A stretch of DNA of 64,000 bases from Ilyomonas limi. Its GTDB lineage: Bacteria; Bacteroidota; Bacteroidia; Chitinophagales; Chitinophagaceae. The stretch covers positions 483,304 through 547,303 of the forward strand of contig NZ_SZQL01000001.1 in assembly GCF_005233845.1 (NCBI RefSeq), given 5' to 3'. The notes under the pieces were generated by a model. The model was not told the origin of the DNA, made no database searches, and worked only from the letters and a program-made list of their open reading frames with translations. Of the stretch, positions 1-9,861 are shown piece by piece. The position numbers and the translations under genes are program-made. Within the stretch, counting starts at the first letter, position 1. Every line of letters begins with the position of its first letter.

Positions 1-554
1 AGCCGGTACAGGCGGGCTTTGATGATGGTACCGATACATTAACTGTAAAAGAGTTAATCAGCAATACACAAACTGTTATTTTTCCCGAAGTATATAAACT
101 ACAATTGCCTGCTTCGCCGCACATTGCTGCAAGAGAAGAAAATATTACCATTGATATAGCAGCCATTTATCAATCCTACTCACAACTGGCAACTCACCAC
201 TCACATCATTCACCGCTTATTATAGAAGGCGCCGGCGGATTATTAGTACCTTTAAACGAAAGTGAATTTATAATAGATCTGATTAAAAAATTAGATGCCC
301 GCGTCATACTCGTTAGCCGCAATTACCTGGGCAGCATCAATCACTCTTTACTAACTGCTGCCGTTTGCAAAGCAAATAATCTGGATGTGGCAGGCTGGCT
401 CTTCAACGACCAGTACCTGCATTATGAAAGCGAAATAGAAAAATGGAGCGGTTATAAAAAAATCGGTGCAATTCCTGCTGCTACAATAATTAATAAAGCA
501 TTGGTGCGGGAACAGGCAATGCTTATTAAAGACCAGTTGAAAGCCTTATTATGA
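1..554 (+). CDS. bioD: Dethiobiotin synthetase, 3' part (5' end outside window)
   Basis: BioD makes dethiobiotin from 7,8-diaminopelargonic acid, CO2 and ATP, the penultimate step of biotin synthesis in the cytosol. The reading frame is open from base 3, where the PVQAG stretch matches the substrate-binding KPxQxG region near the BioD N-terminus, so the gene starts upstream of the window. The VYKLQLPASPHIAA segment and the IEGAGGLLVPL loop are family hallmarks. About 184 residues are visible of a usual 210-230. The stop overlaps the next start by four bases (ATGA), which implies translational coupling. Other biotin genes would be expected just upstream, but that is not visible. Confidence 0.93.
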   Translation, partial: PVQAGFDDGTDTLTVKELISNTQTVIFPEVYKLQLPASPHIAAREENITIDIAAIYQSYSQLATHHSHHSPLIIEGAGGLLVPLNESEFIIDLIKKLDARVILVSRNYLGSINHSLLTAAVCKANNLDVAGWLFNDQYLHYESEIEKWSGYKKIGAIPAATIINKALVREQAMLIKDQLKALL

Positions 555-1120
555 CAAAAAAAGAATTGCGCGAACACTACCGGCAAAAGCGTTTAGCTAT
601 AACTGAAAAGGAAAAAATGAAGTTGGATGATTTGCTGCTTATCCAGTTTCAGCAATTGTCATTCAGCGATGTACGTGTGTTGCTTACTTATGCGCCTATG
701 CCACATACGGCAGAGCCCGATGTACACCTGTGCGAGCGTTATTTGCAGCACCAGATTCCGGGCTTGCAGGTGGCATATCCGGTAATTGATTTTGCTACCT
801 ACACCATGCGTGCAGTGCTTGTAAATGAACAAACGGAATTTACACAAAATGCTTATAAAATTGAAGAGCCAACAGATGGCGAAGTGGTAAAGCCCGAAGC
901 AATTGATATGATATTTATTCCGCTGCTGGTGTGCGATAAAAAGGGACATCGTGCTGGCTATGGTAAAGGTTTTTACGACCGTTATCTCAACCAATGCCGC
1001 GAAGAAGTACTAAAAATCGGCTTCTCTTACTTTGAGCCGGTAGAAACCATCAGCGACATCCATGCATTTGATATACCTTTAAATTATTGCATTACGCCGC
1101 ACCATATCTATGAATTTTAA
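551..1120 (+). CDS. 5-formyltetrahydrofolate cyclo-ligase
   Basis: This ATP-dependent enzyme converts 5-formyl-THF to 5,10-methenyl-THF and recycles a storage folate. The protein is 189 residues, normal for the family. The signature GYGKGFYDRYL loop is at about residues 136-146, and the basic N-terminus (KKELREHYRQKR) is typical. It sits between bioD (4-bp overlap) and lpxK (11-bp overlap), so the three genes are probably co-transcribed, although their pathways are unrelated. Confidence 0.93.
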   Translation: MTKKELREHYRQKRLAITEKEKMKLDDLLLIQFQQLSFSDVRVLLTYAPMPHTAEPDVHLCERYLQHQIPGLQVAYPVIDFATYTMRAVLVNEQTEFTQNAYKIEEPTDGEVVKPEAIDMIFIPLLVCDKKGHRAGYGKGFYDRYLNQCREEVLKIGFSYFEPVETISDIHAFDIPLNYCITPHHIYEF

Positions 1121-2189
1121 TATCATTTTTACTCGCTCCATCCGTCTTTTACTACTGCCGTTTGCCTTGCTGTACGGGTTGGTAATTGCCATGCGCAACT
1201 GGCTGTACGATAAAAAAGTACTGCGGTCTGCAACGTTCAACTTTCCACTTATTTGTGTAGGCAATTTATCGGTTGGTGGCACCGGCAAAAGTCCCATGGT
1301 GGAGTACCTGGTAGAACTGCTGCAATCCCGTTTTAAAGTAGCAACTTTAAGCCGTGGCTATAAGCGTAAAACCAAGGGCTATGGCCTGGCCAACGAAACG
1401 ACTACCGCATTAGAGATCGGGGATGAACCAATGCAGTTCCATTTAAAGTTTCCGCAAGTGGCAGTGGCTGTAGGCGAAGAACGGCTGGTTGCTATTCCGC
1501 AACTGCTGCACGACCGTCCCGGGACGGAGGTAATTATATTGGATGATGCTTTTCAGCACCGAGCTATCAGTGCCGGTCTCAACATTTTACTTACCGATTA
1601 CAATAACCTTTTTTATAACGATTGGTTTTTGCCCACCGGCGATTTGCGCGATGAACGCCGCTCGTATAAACGGGCGCATATTATTGTGGTTACAAAGTGC
1701 CCTGCTACATTGGGTACAGATGAAAAAAACAAGATAGTAAAGCAGATAAAATTGCAGGAGCAGCAACATCTTTTTTTTACTGCTATCCAATACGGGCAGC
1801 CCTATCATATCATTACAAAGCAACCCATTGGCATTACGGCGCAGCAGGAAGTATTGCTGGTATGCGGCATTGCCAATCCGCAGCCTTTAAAGGATTATCT
1901 TACTGCACAGGTAGCTTCTTTTACAGAATTATCTTACAGCGACCATCATATTTTTACCATTGATGATTTAAAAGAAATGCGCAAAAAATATGGGCAGTTG
2001 CAGGGCATTAATACATTTATTCTTACTACCGAGAAAGATGCGGTACGCCTGCTTAAATTTAGTGAAGCATTGCGCGATTTGCCGCTGTATGTATTGCCTG
2101 TAAAGCATCAGTTTTTATTTGGTGAAGGTGCGCAGTTCAATCAATTGTTGCACGACTTTGTAGCTCATTCTCCGGCGGCTGAGGTGTAG
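1110..2189 (+). CDS. lpxK: Tetraacyldisaccharide 4'-kinase
   Basis: LpxK phosphorylates the 4' position of the lipid A disaccharide at the inner face of the cytoplasmic membrane, so the organism makes lipopolysaccharide. It has an N-terminal hydrophobic segment (about residues 12-28) and a Walker A region GNLSVGGTGKSP at residues 51-62. The DDAFQHR motif and the DLRDERRS stretch further on are characteristic of LpxK. Its 359 residues are typical for Bacteroidota. The start lies inside the end of the preceding gene, and a clear gap follows, so this probably ends the small operon. Confidence 0.94.
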   Translation: MNFNIIFTRSIRLLLLPFALLYGLVIAMRNWLYDKKVLRSATFNFPLICVGNLSVGGTGKSPMVEYLVELLQSRFKVATLSRGYKRKTKGYGLANETTTALEIGDEPMQFHLKFPQVAVAVGEERLVAIPQLLHDRPGTEVIILDDAFQHRAISAGLNILLTDYNNLFYNDWFLPTGDLRDERRSYKRAHIIVVTKCPATLGTDEKNKIVKQIKLQEQQHLFFTAIQYGQPYHIITKQPIGITAQQEVLLVCGIANPQPLKDYLTAQVASFTELSYSDHHIFTIDDLKEMRKKYGQLQGINTFILTTEKDAVRLLKFSEALRDLPLYVLPVKHQFLFGEGAQFNQLLHDFVAHSPAAEV

Positions 2190-2437
2190 CAAGCATGGAT
2201 TTATTATAAAAGAGAATGAGTCTTCTCTGATGAATAGACGGTCCGCTCTTTTGCAGTGTTGAGTGGTGTATTAATTTTAATTTTTAAGCAGAGAAATAAA
2301 AGTGTAAACCCATATACTGTCACACCTTCTTTACAATATTCTCTGCATCAACTTTTCCTTACCTTTAAAAAATTAAAAGCTTCAAATAAAACAGGCTATA
2401 TTATTGTATGGCTTGTAAGTAATAACTCAAACAAATA

Positions 2438-4666
2438 ATGCGAGACAAAAAGAAGAAAAAAAAACATCCATCTCATAAGCATCATCCCGATGGTCATTTA
2501 CTAAAAGGTACGCTGGAAGTAACGCGCTCGGGCATTGGTTATGTAGTGATAGCCGATGGCAGCGGCGATGTACTGGTGCGTCCGTACGACTTTAATACCG
2601 CGCTCAATGGCGATACCGTGCAGGTGAAAGTGGTAAAAGAAAACCCCATTACGCACAAGAAAGAAGGGCGCATAGCCGAGATAGTAGAACGCAAGCAAAC
2701 GGAGTTCATCGGCACGCTGCAAATGGGCAAACGCTTTGCCTTTGTGGTGCCCGACAGCGATAGGCCGATGCCCGATATGTACATTGCTTTTGAAAACATT
2801 AACGAAGCAAAAGATGGTGATAAAGTAAGCGTGCGATTAACAAAATGGGAGAAAGGCGAGCGCAAGCCCGAAGCGGAAGTAACAGCTATTTTGAAGCCCG
2901 AAGATGTGAACGACAGCGCCATGAAAAACCTTATTGCCGAAAGCGGTTTTCCGCTTGCCTTTGGCGATGATGTATTGGAAGAGGCTGCCCGCCTCCCCGA
3001 AACCATTGCAGAGCATGAAATAAAAATACGGCGCGACTTTCGCGATACATTAACTATTACCATAGACCCGGTAGATGCTAAAGATTTTGATGATGCTATT
3101 TCCATCCGCACGCTTAAAGGCGGCTGGTACGAGGTGGGCGTACACATAGCCGACGTGAGCCATTATGTAACGCCGCAAACCGCACTGGACGAAGAAGGTT
3201 ATAAACGCGCTACATCGGTGTACTTGCCCGACCGTGTAAACCCAATGCTGCCCGAGCATATCTCCAATGTATTATGTTCGTTGCGCCCGCACGAAGACAA
3301 GTTAACTTTCTCGTCGGTATTCCAGATAAATAAACAGGGAAAAGTAAAGCAATACTGGCTCGGTAAAACCGTCATTCATTCCAATCATCGCTTTACTTAC
3401 GAAGAAGTACAGGAGATAATAGAAGGTGGTAAAGGGGAGTATAAAAAAGAAATATTACTCCTGAATGAAATAGCACAAACATTGCGCATGCAACGCTTTG
3501 CCAAAGGCGCTATCAACTTTTCTTCGCAGGAAGTCCGTTTTAAGTTGGATGAAAAGGGAAAACCCGTTGGTATTGAAATAAAGGAAAGTAAAGAAGCACA
3601 CCAACTGATAGAAGAATTGATGCTGCTGGCAAACAGAACGGTTGCAGAGAATGTTTCTAAAATAAAGATCAATAAACAACACATTCCTTTTCCTTACCGC
3701 GTGCACGATACGCCGGATGAAGACAAGTTGAAACCTTTTATAGAATTTGCAAAGAAATTTGGCCACAAATTCGACATCTCTACGCCCGATAAAATTGCGG
3801 AAAGCTTCAACACCATGCTGGACGAAGTGCAAGGCAAGCCCGAGCAGCATGTGCTGGAGCAGTTGGGCATTCGTACCATGGCAAAAGCTACCTACACTAC
3901 TTCAAATATCGGCCACTATGGTTTGGGCTTTGAAAATTATTGCCATTTTACTTCGCCCATACGCCGCTATCCCGATGTGCTGGCACACCGCGTACTGGAA
4001 AGTTGCCTGCAAAACACACCCATTATTGATAAGAAAATGGAAGAAAAATGCCGCCATTGCAGTGAGCGTGAACGGGCAGCGATGGAATGTGAGCGGGCTG
4101 CCAACAAATACAAGCAGGTAGAATACATGCGCGACTTTTTGGGTGAGGAATTTGAAGGCGTTATCAGCGGAGTTACCTCCTTTGGATTTTTTGTAGAAAC
4201 TGTGGAGCAAAAATGCGAAGGGCTGGTAAGCATTAATAGTCTTACCGATTTTGATGATTTCAGGTTAATAGAGAGTGATTACTCATTAGTGGGCCTGCGT
4301 AGTGGGCGCCGCTTTGGTATGGGCGATAAAGTATGGATAAAAGTGGTAGCAGCAAACCTTGATAAGCGGCAGTTGGACTACGAATGGGTGCCAAAAGCTG
4401 TTAAAGAAGCGAAGCAACAAAAAGAAGTAAAACAGCAAAAGGAAGCAGCGCCGCAAAAAGAAACAAAGCAGCGTGCAAAGCCAAACAAGGCGGCAGCAAA
4501 AAAAGAAGTAATAGCAAAGGCTGCTCCTGCCAAAAAAGCACCAGCAGATGAGCCGGCAAAAAGGGCAGCTATAAAAAAAGCCTCCGTCAAAAAGGCTGCG
4601 ACGAACAAAACCTCAACAAAAGCAGCCACTAAAAAAGTCAAAGCATCAAAGCGAAAAACGGGGTAG
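2438..4666 (+). CDS. rnr: Ribonuclease R with lysine/alanine-rich tail
   Basis: RNase R is a processive 3'-5' exoribonuclease that degrades structured RNA. The order is a very basic N-terminus (six lysines in the first ten residues), cold-shock-like domains (about 22-190), the RNB catalytic domain with the metal-binding DPVDAKDFDDA motif at 210-220, and an S1 domain from about 568 to 650. A roughly 90-residue tail (about 650-742) is almost entirely K, A, Q, E and T with near-repeats of QQKE. RNase R enzymes often have basic tails, but this one is long and low in complexity. A strong terminator hairpin follows immediately, and a 248-bp gap precedes the gene, so it is probably monocistronic. 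Confidence 0.95.
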   Translation: MRDKKKKKKHPSHKHHPDGHLLKGTLEVTRSGIGYVVIADGSGDVLVRPYDFNTALNGDTVQVKVVKENPITHKKEGRIAEIVERKQTEFIGTLQMGKRFAFVVPDSDRPMPDMYIAFENINEAKDGDKVSVRLTKWEKGERKPEAEVTAILKPEDVNDSAMKNLIAESGFPLAFGDDVLEEAARLPETIAEHEIKIRRDFRDTLTITIDPVDAKDFDDAISIRTLKGGWYEVGVHIADVSHYVTPQTALDEEGYKRATSVYLPDRVNPMLPEHISNVLCSLRPHEDKLTFSSVFQINKQGKVKQYWLGKTVIHSNHRFTYEEVQEIIEGGKGEYKKEILLLNEIAQTLRMQRFAKGAINFSSQEVRFKLDEKGKPVGIEIKESKEAHQLIEELMLLANRTVAENVSKIKINKQHIPFPYRVHDTPDEDKLKPFIEFAKKFGHKFDISTPDKIAESFNTMLDEVQGKPEQHVLEQLGIRTMAKATYTTSNIGHYGLGFENYCHFTSPIRRYPDVLAHRVLESCLQNTPIIDKKMEEKCRHCSERERAAMECERAANKYKQVEYMRDFLGEEFEGVISGVTSFGFFVETVEQKCEGLVSINSLTDFDDFRLIESDYSLVGLRSGRRFGMGDKVWIKVVAANLDKRQLDYEWVPKAVKEAKQQKEVKQQKEAAPQKETKQRAKPNKAAAKKEVIAKAAPAKKAPADEPAKRAAIKKASVKKAATNKTSTKAATKKVKASKRKTG

Positions 4667-4685
4667 AATTAATATAAATACTTAA

Positions 4686-4720
4686 CAACAAAGCCGCTGG
4701 TATTTTCAGCGGCTTTGTTG
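4686..4720. terminator. Intrinsic terminator after rnr
   Basis: A perfect 14-bp inverted repeat (4686-4699 with 4707-4720) has a 7-nt loop and a T-rich right flank. It lies between the end of rnr and the convergent arylsulfotransferase gene, so it can serve both strands. Confidence 0.85.
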
Positions 4721-4801
4721 TTTGATAAACAAGTAATATCATTTTCAATTAAGTAGCAGGATATACACTTAATCTCCTGCTCATGGCGCACACCATCCAG
4801 T

Positions 4802-6412
4802 TTATAGATTATCAGGATAAGCACTCATTTTTTTTGCGCGGTGAAAGGCTGTGGTAGTAGCAGTATTGATAACCCTTTCGGCAACTACTTGCCCGGTACT
4901 GTAGTCAACTTCTACAATTCTGCCACCTCGGCCACCAGGATTCAGCGTATTAAGACCTGGTGCAAACAAGATATGGTTTGTTTCGGGTAAGTACTGAACG
5001 CTGCTGATAAAAGAGGCATAGCATTCCTGACCTCTGTCTTTGCCATATTCCCATATCTGCTGTACTGTTTTATTCGTTTCATCTATTTTATATTCTACTG
5101 CACGGCTGTATTTGCCAGGAGCAGAGTTGCTGGTAGAGCCATCGGGTGCATAAGGTGTACGGGCGGTACCATTATCAAATATCATAATGTCGCCGTTAGG
5201 CAAAAAAATGTTGGAGTGCTGGTACCAGTTCCATTCAAAGTCGGCGGTTCTGGTCCAGCCTTTTACAACAGCCGTATCGGTGATGGGGTTGCCCGAAGCA
5301 TCGAGCGGCGTTAGCAAAAACTGGTTAAGGTCTTCTCCTCTGCGGTTTTTGCCCCAGCCAATATGTGCTGCCATTATCCATTTTACATTATTGCTATAAT
5401 CCAGCTTTACTAAACATTGTGTACGGCCAGACACAATAATCGTATTATCGGTGGAATCGTACATTACAGAGTTAATATGTATCCAGTCTGCTTTGTTAGG
5501 ATTATTTACAGTCTGCACCGTTCTGTGTTCATCCAGCGATTCTTTCAAATCCCATACGTTAGCAACGTCACCGCCCTGCCTGTTTATTTCTATAACATAA
5601 TCTTCTATGGTAGAAAGACCTTCTGTATTCTTACTGTCGGGCTTGCTCACTGTAACGAGGAAGTTGCCATCTGGTTTCTCCTGCACATTGTGGTGAAATA
5701 TATAGCCGGACAGGCCCCAGGTATTTATTATTTGACCCAGCAAATCCACTTCATATATCTTACTGGTTTTTGTGTCGCCAAAGTAAAGGTTGCCATTACG
5801 CAGCCTTGCAATACCATCGTCAAAAAACATGGTAGCCAGTTCGGGATAACTGCTGTAGTCGAGCACCCACCGTATATCGCCATAATCATCTATCATGTAA
5901 GGTATAGTAGGCCGGTTAGGTACTCCAAAAGTACTCAGACTACTTACCAGCGTTATGCCCGGTTCTACTGCGGTGGTATCAAAGTCTTGTGGCGTAATGG
6001 AAGTAGGCAGGTCGGCGGGCAGGCTGCCGGTTTGAATCATAACCGTGCTTTTTGCAAGCGTATCGCCGGTGCTGTTTACCACTCTTAGCAGCACTGTATT
6101 ATTATAATCGGCATACATACCTATTACGGGTATAGAGTGCGAAGTACCGGCATCATTAAAGCGGTGAACAATATCGGTAAAGGAGCCATGCTTGCCCTTT
6201 ACAATAAGTACGGTATTGCCTGCTTTTTCTGTAGTAAAACTCACTAAAGCAGATAACGGGGTATAGCCATACGGGTTCACTTTTACAGAATCGGGTGATA
6301 CTGTAAATTCAATGGGAACAATGGGCGGGGAAGGTGGGCTTGGATGGTCGTTTTTGGAACAGCTATGCAATAATATAAACGCAGCAAGTGCTGTAAAAAT
6401 GCGGTGTTTCAT
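4802..6412 (-). CDS. Arylsulfotransferase (ASST)-like lipoprotein
   Basis: The 536-residue protein opens with a lipoprotein signal ending in LLHSC, cysteine at residue 18, followed by a proline-rich linker. It should therefore be anchored to a membrane outside the cytosol. An immunoglobulin-like N-terminal region (about 35-130) precedes a beta-propeller-like domain with ASST features: HHNVQEKPDGN near residue 240 and WIHINSVMYD near 305, whose histidines are candidates for the sulfate-accepting residue. Family members move sulfate between phenolic compounds without PAPS. The substrate cannot be inferred, and no sulfatase or DsbA/DsbL partner is adjacent. It converges on rnr across a terminator. 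Confidence 0.8.
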   Translation of the reverse strand: MKHRIFTALAAFILLHSCSKNDHPSPPSPPIVPIEFTVSPDSVKVNPYGYTPLSALVSFTTEKAGNTVLIVKGKHGSFTDIVHRFNDAGTSHSIPVIGMYADYNNTVLLRVVNSTGDTLAKSTVMIQTGSLPADLPTSITPQDFDTTAVEPGITLVSSLSTFGVPNRPTIPYMIDDYGDIRWVLDYSSYPELATMFFDDGIARLRNGNLYFGDTKTSKIYEVDLLGQIINTWGLSGYIFHHNVQEKPDGNFLVTVSKPDSKNTEGLSTIEDYVIEINRQGGDVANVWDLKESLDEHRTVQTVNNPNKADWIHINSVMYDSTDNTIIVSGRTQCLVKLDYSNNVKWIMAAHIGWGKNRRGEDLNQFLLTPLDASGNPITDTAVVKGWTRTADFEWNWYQHSNIFLPNGDIMIFDNGTARTPYAPDGSTSNSAPGKYSRAVEYKIDETNKTVQQIWEYGKDRGQECYASFISSVQYLPETNHILFAPGLNTLNPGGRGGRIVEVDYSTGQVVAERVINTATTTAFHRAKKMSAYPDNL

Positions 6413-6442
6413 AAGTTGTGTAATTTTTTGCCAAAATACATA

Positions 6443-6829
6443 TTATACTTCAACTACATAAGTTTTGCTGGCAAAATCGTGTAGGGTTTTTCCCAAAATG
6501 GGGAGAAAAAGGCTGTCAATTAGTATAATGCCCACAACCCTTACGGCAGAGCGGACTATTATTTGCCCGAAAGTTGCCTTTTTGCCATTAGCGCTCACTA
6601 CTTTGGTAAGCGATAACCATTTACCCGGTGTACGCCTCCAGATCCCTTCAAAAAAGAGGTAATATAAAAAGGTTACGGCAGCGAGAAATTCATAAAACGG
6701 GAAGTATGTAAAATCATAATACGTTACATAAAAAGTCCAGCCGTTATAAGCTGCATATGTAAGCAGAAAAATAAGCAAAAAATCTACTAAAAAATTGATA
6801 ACACGCGTGCCAATACCTACGGAATTCAT
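6443..6829 (-). CDS. RDD family membrane protein
   Basis: A small protein with three hydrophobic segments. It carries the name-giving features of the RDD family: an arginine in GTRVINFLVD, then RRTPGKWLSLTKVVS and the conserved IIVRSAVR stretch. The frame is open to 6871, but I prefer the ATG at 6829 (128 residues) because it follows an A-rich leader, as is usual here, and gives the standard MNSVGIGTR opening. Function is unknown; some relatives are linked to ion transport. It lies 30 bp upstream of the arylsulfotransferase gene on the other side of that gene's start, with no sign of shared function. Confidence 0.8.
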   Translation of the reverse strand: MNSVGIGTRVINFLVDFLLIFLLTYAAYNGWTFYVTYYDFTYFPFYEFLAAVTFLYYLFFEGIWRRTPGKWLSLTKVVSANGKKATFGQIIVRSAVRVVGIILIDSLFLPILGKTLHDFASKTYVVEV

Positions 6830-7129
6830 TTGTTTGTTTTTGTTTACAATAACCATTGCAAAGGTGTGCAATTTAAAGCATAACTAACCTTTGAATGGCA
6901 GATTTGAATAATGAAACACCTTATGCTCCTGTGATGAGCTAAGCCGGTGTGGCCAATGTAATGGCTGTTTCCATTAGAAATGGTTTGTTTGAAGACTTTA
7001 ATGCCTTTATTATACAGCTAAATGTAACCTTGGACTAACGCGTAAATGGTTGTATTTAATGTTAAACTAATTCTGCAATAGCACCTGCTTATTGATTGCC
7101 TTTTATATTGCCTGTTGTACATTGCAGCT

Positions 7130-8215
7130 ATGTTATTCTTCCGGCAGTTGATGCTTACGCAATTTCGCAATTATGTGTTTGATTCCTTTACATTCACTCA
7201 AAATGTAGTGGGCATCAGCGGTGCCAATGGCAGCGGTAAAACCAACCTTTTAGATGCCATTCATTACCTCTGTTTTACCAAAAGTTATTTTTCGCGCCCT
7301 GATGCGCAAAATGTGCATCAGGGTATGCAGGGCTTCAGGCTACAGGCTACGGTAACGCGCCAGCAGCAAGACTTTGAGCTGTTGTGCATATTGCGCGAAA
7401 ACAACCGCAAAGAGTTTTTAATAGATGGCGATGCGTATAAAAAATTCTCTTCGCACATTGGACGCTTTCCATGTGTAATGATTGCACCCGATGATGTGGA
7501 ACTCATCAGCAATGGCAGCGAAGAAAGACGAAAATTTATAGATACACTGCTGTCGCAGTTAAATGAAGACTATTTAAAAAACCTGATTGATTATACTAAA
7601 ATATTACAACAGCGCAACAGCCTGCTAAAGGCGGCAGCAGAGCATAACAGGTTGGATGATGCGCTGCTGGATATTTTAGATGAGCAACTAAGTGAAAGGG
7701 CTACTAATATTTATAACCGGCGCAATGATTTTATGCAGGAGTTTATCCCTGCGGTGCAGCAGGAATACGAAAGCATTGCCGGTAAAGGCGATGAAGTGCA
7801 TATAAATTATTACAGCCAGTTGCACCATAATAGTATGCAGCGGTTGCTGCGCGAAAACCGTCCGCGCGATTTGTATTTGCAGCGCACCGGTGCCGGCATT
7901 CATAAAGATGATCTGGAGTTTAGTATGCAGCAGCAAGCCTTCAAAAATATTGCCTCGCAGGGGCAGCGCAAAAGTTTATTATTTGCATTAAAGCTGGCAG
8001 AGTTTAATATTCTTAAGCAATACAAAGGTTTTGCGCCGGTGCTCCTGCTTGATGATATTTTTGAAAAGTTAGATGCTGCGAGGATGCACAATTTATTGCA
8101 TAAAGTATGTGTGCAACAGCAAGCCCAGGTGTTTATAACCGATACTCACAAAGAGCGTCTGGAGAGTGCATTCGAGCAATTAGGAATAGGATTTGAGCTG
8201 GTAAAATTGGAGTAA
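7130..8215 (+). CDS. recF: DNA replication and repair protein RecF
   Basis: RecF is an SMC-like ATPase that works with RecO and RecR to load RecA at single-strand gaps. The protein has MLTQFRNY at the start and Walker A GANGSGKTN at residues 31-39. The SQGQRKSLLFALKLAEF signature and the LLLDDIFEKLD Walker B follow near the C-terminus. An in-frame TTG exists at 7115, but the ATG at 7130 gives the canonical RecF N-terminus and 361 residues, which is normal. It stands alone, not beside dnaA, dnaN or gyrB, as is common in Bacteroidota. Confidence 0.95.
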   Translation: MLFFRQLMLTQFRNYVFDSFTFTQNVVGISGANGSGKTNLLDAIHYLCFTKSYFSRPDAQNVHQGMQGFRLQATVTRQQQDFELLCILRENNRKEFLIDGDAYKKFSSHIGRFPCVMIAPDDVELISNGSEERRKFIDTLLSQLNEDYLKNLIDYTKILQQRNSLLKAAAEHNRLDDALLDILDEQLSERATNIYNRRNDFMQEFIPAVQQEYESIAGKGDEVHINYYSQLHHNSMQRLLRENRPRDLYLQRTGAGIHKDDLEFSMQQQAFKNIASQGQRKSLLFALKLAEFNILKQYKGFAPVLLLDDIFEKLDAARMHNLLHKVCVQQQAQVFITDTHKERLESAFEQLGIGFELVKLE

Positions 8216-8522
8216 AATTGACGGCTTTTTTGCGTCTTGTAAATGCGCAAAACAGGCATACAGTTACAAACTGCTTTTAGGAGCAGGGAGAGCGGCTATA
8301 AGTGTTTAAAAGCGCGGATTCTATGCTTGAAAGCCGGATAGCATAATTGCGGCATAACGTAGTATCGGGTTAAGACAATACCCCGGGACTGAAACAAAGC
8401 TGGATTATGATAAAAAATATTTATAGGACAAACGACCATTCCTTTAAAAAACATCGTAATATTATGCTGTAATTAAAACTGCTGTTTGTAAAAACAAACA
8501 AATAAACCTTTAAAATTGAATC
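8216..8522. other. Intergenic region, recF to PKD-esterase
   Basis: I see no coding frame, tRNA or strong hairpin. The last 60 bases are AT-rich with a run of short A tracts before the next start, consistent with a leader, but no good TAnnTTTG promoter element was found. Confidence 0.4.
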
Positions 8523-9680
8523 ATGCCCCTACTTATGAAAACCATTTTTACCTTGTTTGTCTCGTTGCCGATCTTAGCTGCCGCAGCAAACAAGCCACCT
8601 AAAGTGAATGCAGGGCCAGACAAAGTAGTAGTATATCCATCCTCCACCTCAACAACTCTTTCTGGCAGCGGCTCTGATGCCGAGGGAGCTGTTACCTTTC
8701 TGTGGAAGCAAATCAGTGGCGTATCTACTGCTACGATTGCCAAGCCAACGGCTGCTGCAACAAAAGTAAGTGCACTCAAACCAGGAATATATAAATTCAG
8801 GCTTACCGTTACAGACAACAGTGGTGTTTCGCGCAGCGATACCGTCAATGTCTCTGTATTTCAAAAACTAACATGGACAGTTGCTGGTGTTGCCCGTGAA
8901 GCGTTAGTGCATCCTCCTGTTAATGGCACAGGTACTGCATCTCCGGTTGTATTTGCTTTCCATGGGCATGGTGGTACCGATTCGGCTTATGCTGCAAAAG
9001 GTTTTGAACTGAGTTGGCCCGAAGCAATAGTAGTGTACCCGCAAGGGCTACGTACAAAGGGAGAAATATTAGACTCTACCTGCCGCCAGTCTGGCTGGCA
9101 GACAAGGGTTGGAGAAGTGAATTGCTTTAATGGTAATATAGATCAGGATTTAAAGTTCTTCGATGCGATGCTAACTACTTTGAAAAATAAATACAATGCC
9201 AATCTAAGCCTTGTATTTGCTCATGGCTGGTCTAACGGCGCTGCTTTCGTTTATAATGCACTGTGGCCGGGCCGCAGAAGCAAATTAGCAGGGATTGGCC
9301 CATCCGGAGGTGATATGGATACCATAGCGGGGAAAAAGCCAATACCGGTCATACACGCTGCAGGCACGCAGGATATTAAAGATACTTTTCTTTATCAGCA
9401 GCAGGACGTGCTAGCCATCCGTAATTTAAATCAATGCTCTCCCACTGGCACTGTATGGGCTACCGGCCCGGGTGGACTTTTAGGTACGCGCTATAGCTCG
9501 CCCATTAACGATCCGGTAGTCTTTTTACAATATGATGGCGGACATATATATCCTTCTACAGTTCCACCATTGATTATGAGATTCTTCAGGGAAGTTGCGG
9601 GAGGTGCAACGGCTGCACCGTTGATTACTACTGTATATCCCCGTGTGAGCAGCAATTTATCAGCAAAGCGATTGCCTTAA
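8523..9680 (+). CDS. Secreted PKD-domain esterase (PHB-depolymerase-like)
   Basis: The 385-residue protein has an N-terminal signal peptide, then a PKD/REJ-like beta domain at about 25-113 (KVNAGPDKVV start, GSGSDAEG and DNSGVSRSDTV motifs). An alpha/beta-hydrolase domain at about 118-360 resembles PHB depolymerase and LpqC-type esterases. The oxyanion region is FHGHGG at 146-151, and the nucleophile elbow is GWSNGA with Ser237. A histidine in GGHIYPS is the likely catalytic base. The substrate may be a polyester or an acylated polysaccharide; I cannot choose. A second ATG at 8535 (MKTIF...) would give an equally good signal peptide and may be the true start. Confidence 0.8.
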   Translation: MPLLMKTIFTLFVSLPILAAAANKPPKVNAGPDKVVVYPSSTSTTLSGSGSDAEGAVTFLWKQISGVSTATIAKPTAAATKVSALKPGIYKFRLTVTDNSGVSRSDTVNVSVFQKLTWTVAGVAREALVHPPVNGTGTASPVVFAFHGHGGTDSAYAAKGFELSWPEAIVVYPQGLRTKGEILDSTCRQSGWQTRVGEVNCFNGNIDQDLKFFDAMLTTLKNKYNANLSLVFAHGWSNGAAFVYNALWPGRRSKLAGIGPSGGDMDTIAGKKPIPVIHAAGTQDIKDTFLYQQQDVLAIRNLNQCSPTGTVWATGPGGLLGTRYSSPINDPVVFLQYDGGHIYPSTVPPLIMRFFREVAGGATAAPLITTVYPRVSSNLSAKRLP

Positions 9681-9861
9681 GGTGCTGCCTTGTAAGTGGA
9701 GCATCTAGTCTATAGCAAAGCTATTAAGCCTTGCAGAAATGAACTCTGCAGAACTTATTATAGCTTTTATGCTGCTATAACAGGATGCTCTTTGGCGGAG
9801 CTAAATAATATTGGGCTGTACCTCTGTTAGTTTTATAGTCCTTTTTATGTGTATATTACCA

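Noticed and set aside
2256-2438. 60-codon open frame before rnr
   Set aside because: AT-rich leader composition, non-ATG start and no family features; it is more likely the rnr 5' region.
8300-8370. GC-rich patch considered as a tRNA
   Set aside because: No acceptor stem pairing and no T-arm GTTCGA motif could be found.
9748-9766. Small hairpin TGCAGA...TCTGCA after the PKD-esterase gene
   Set aside because: Only 6 bp with no T run; too weak to call a terminator.
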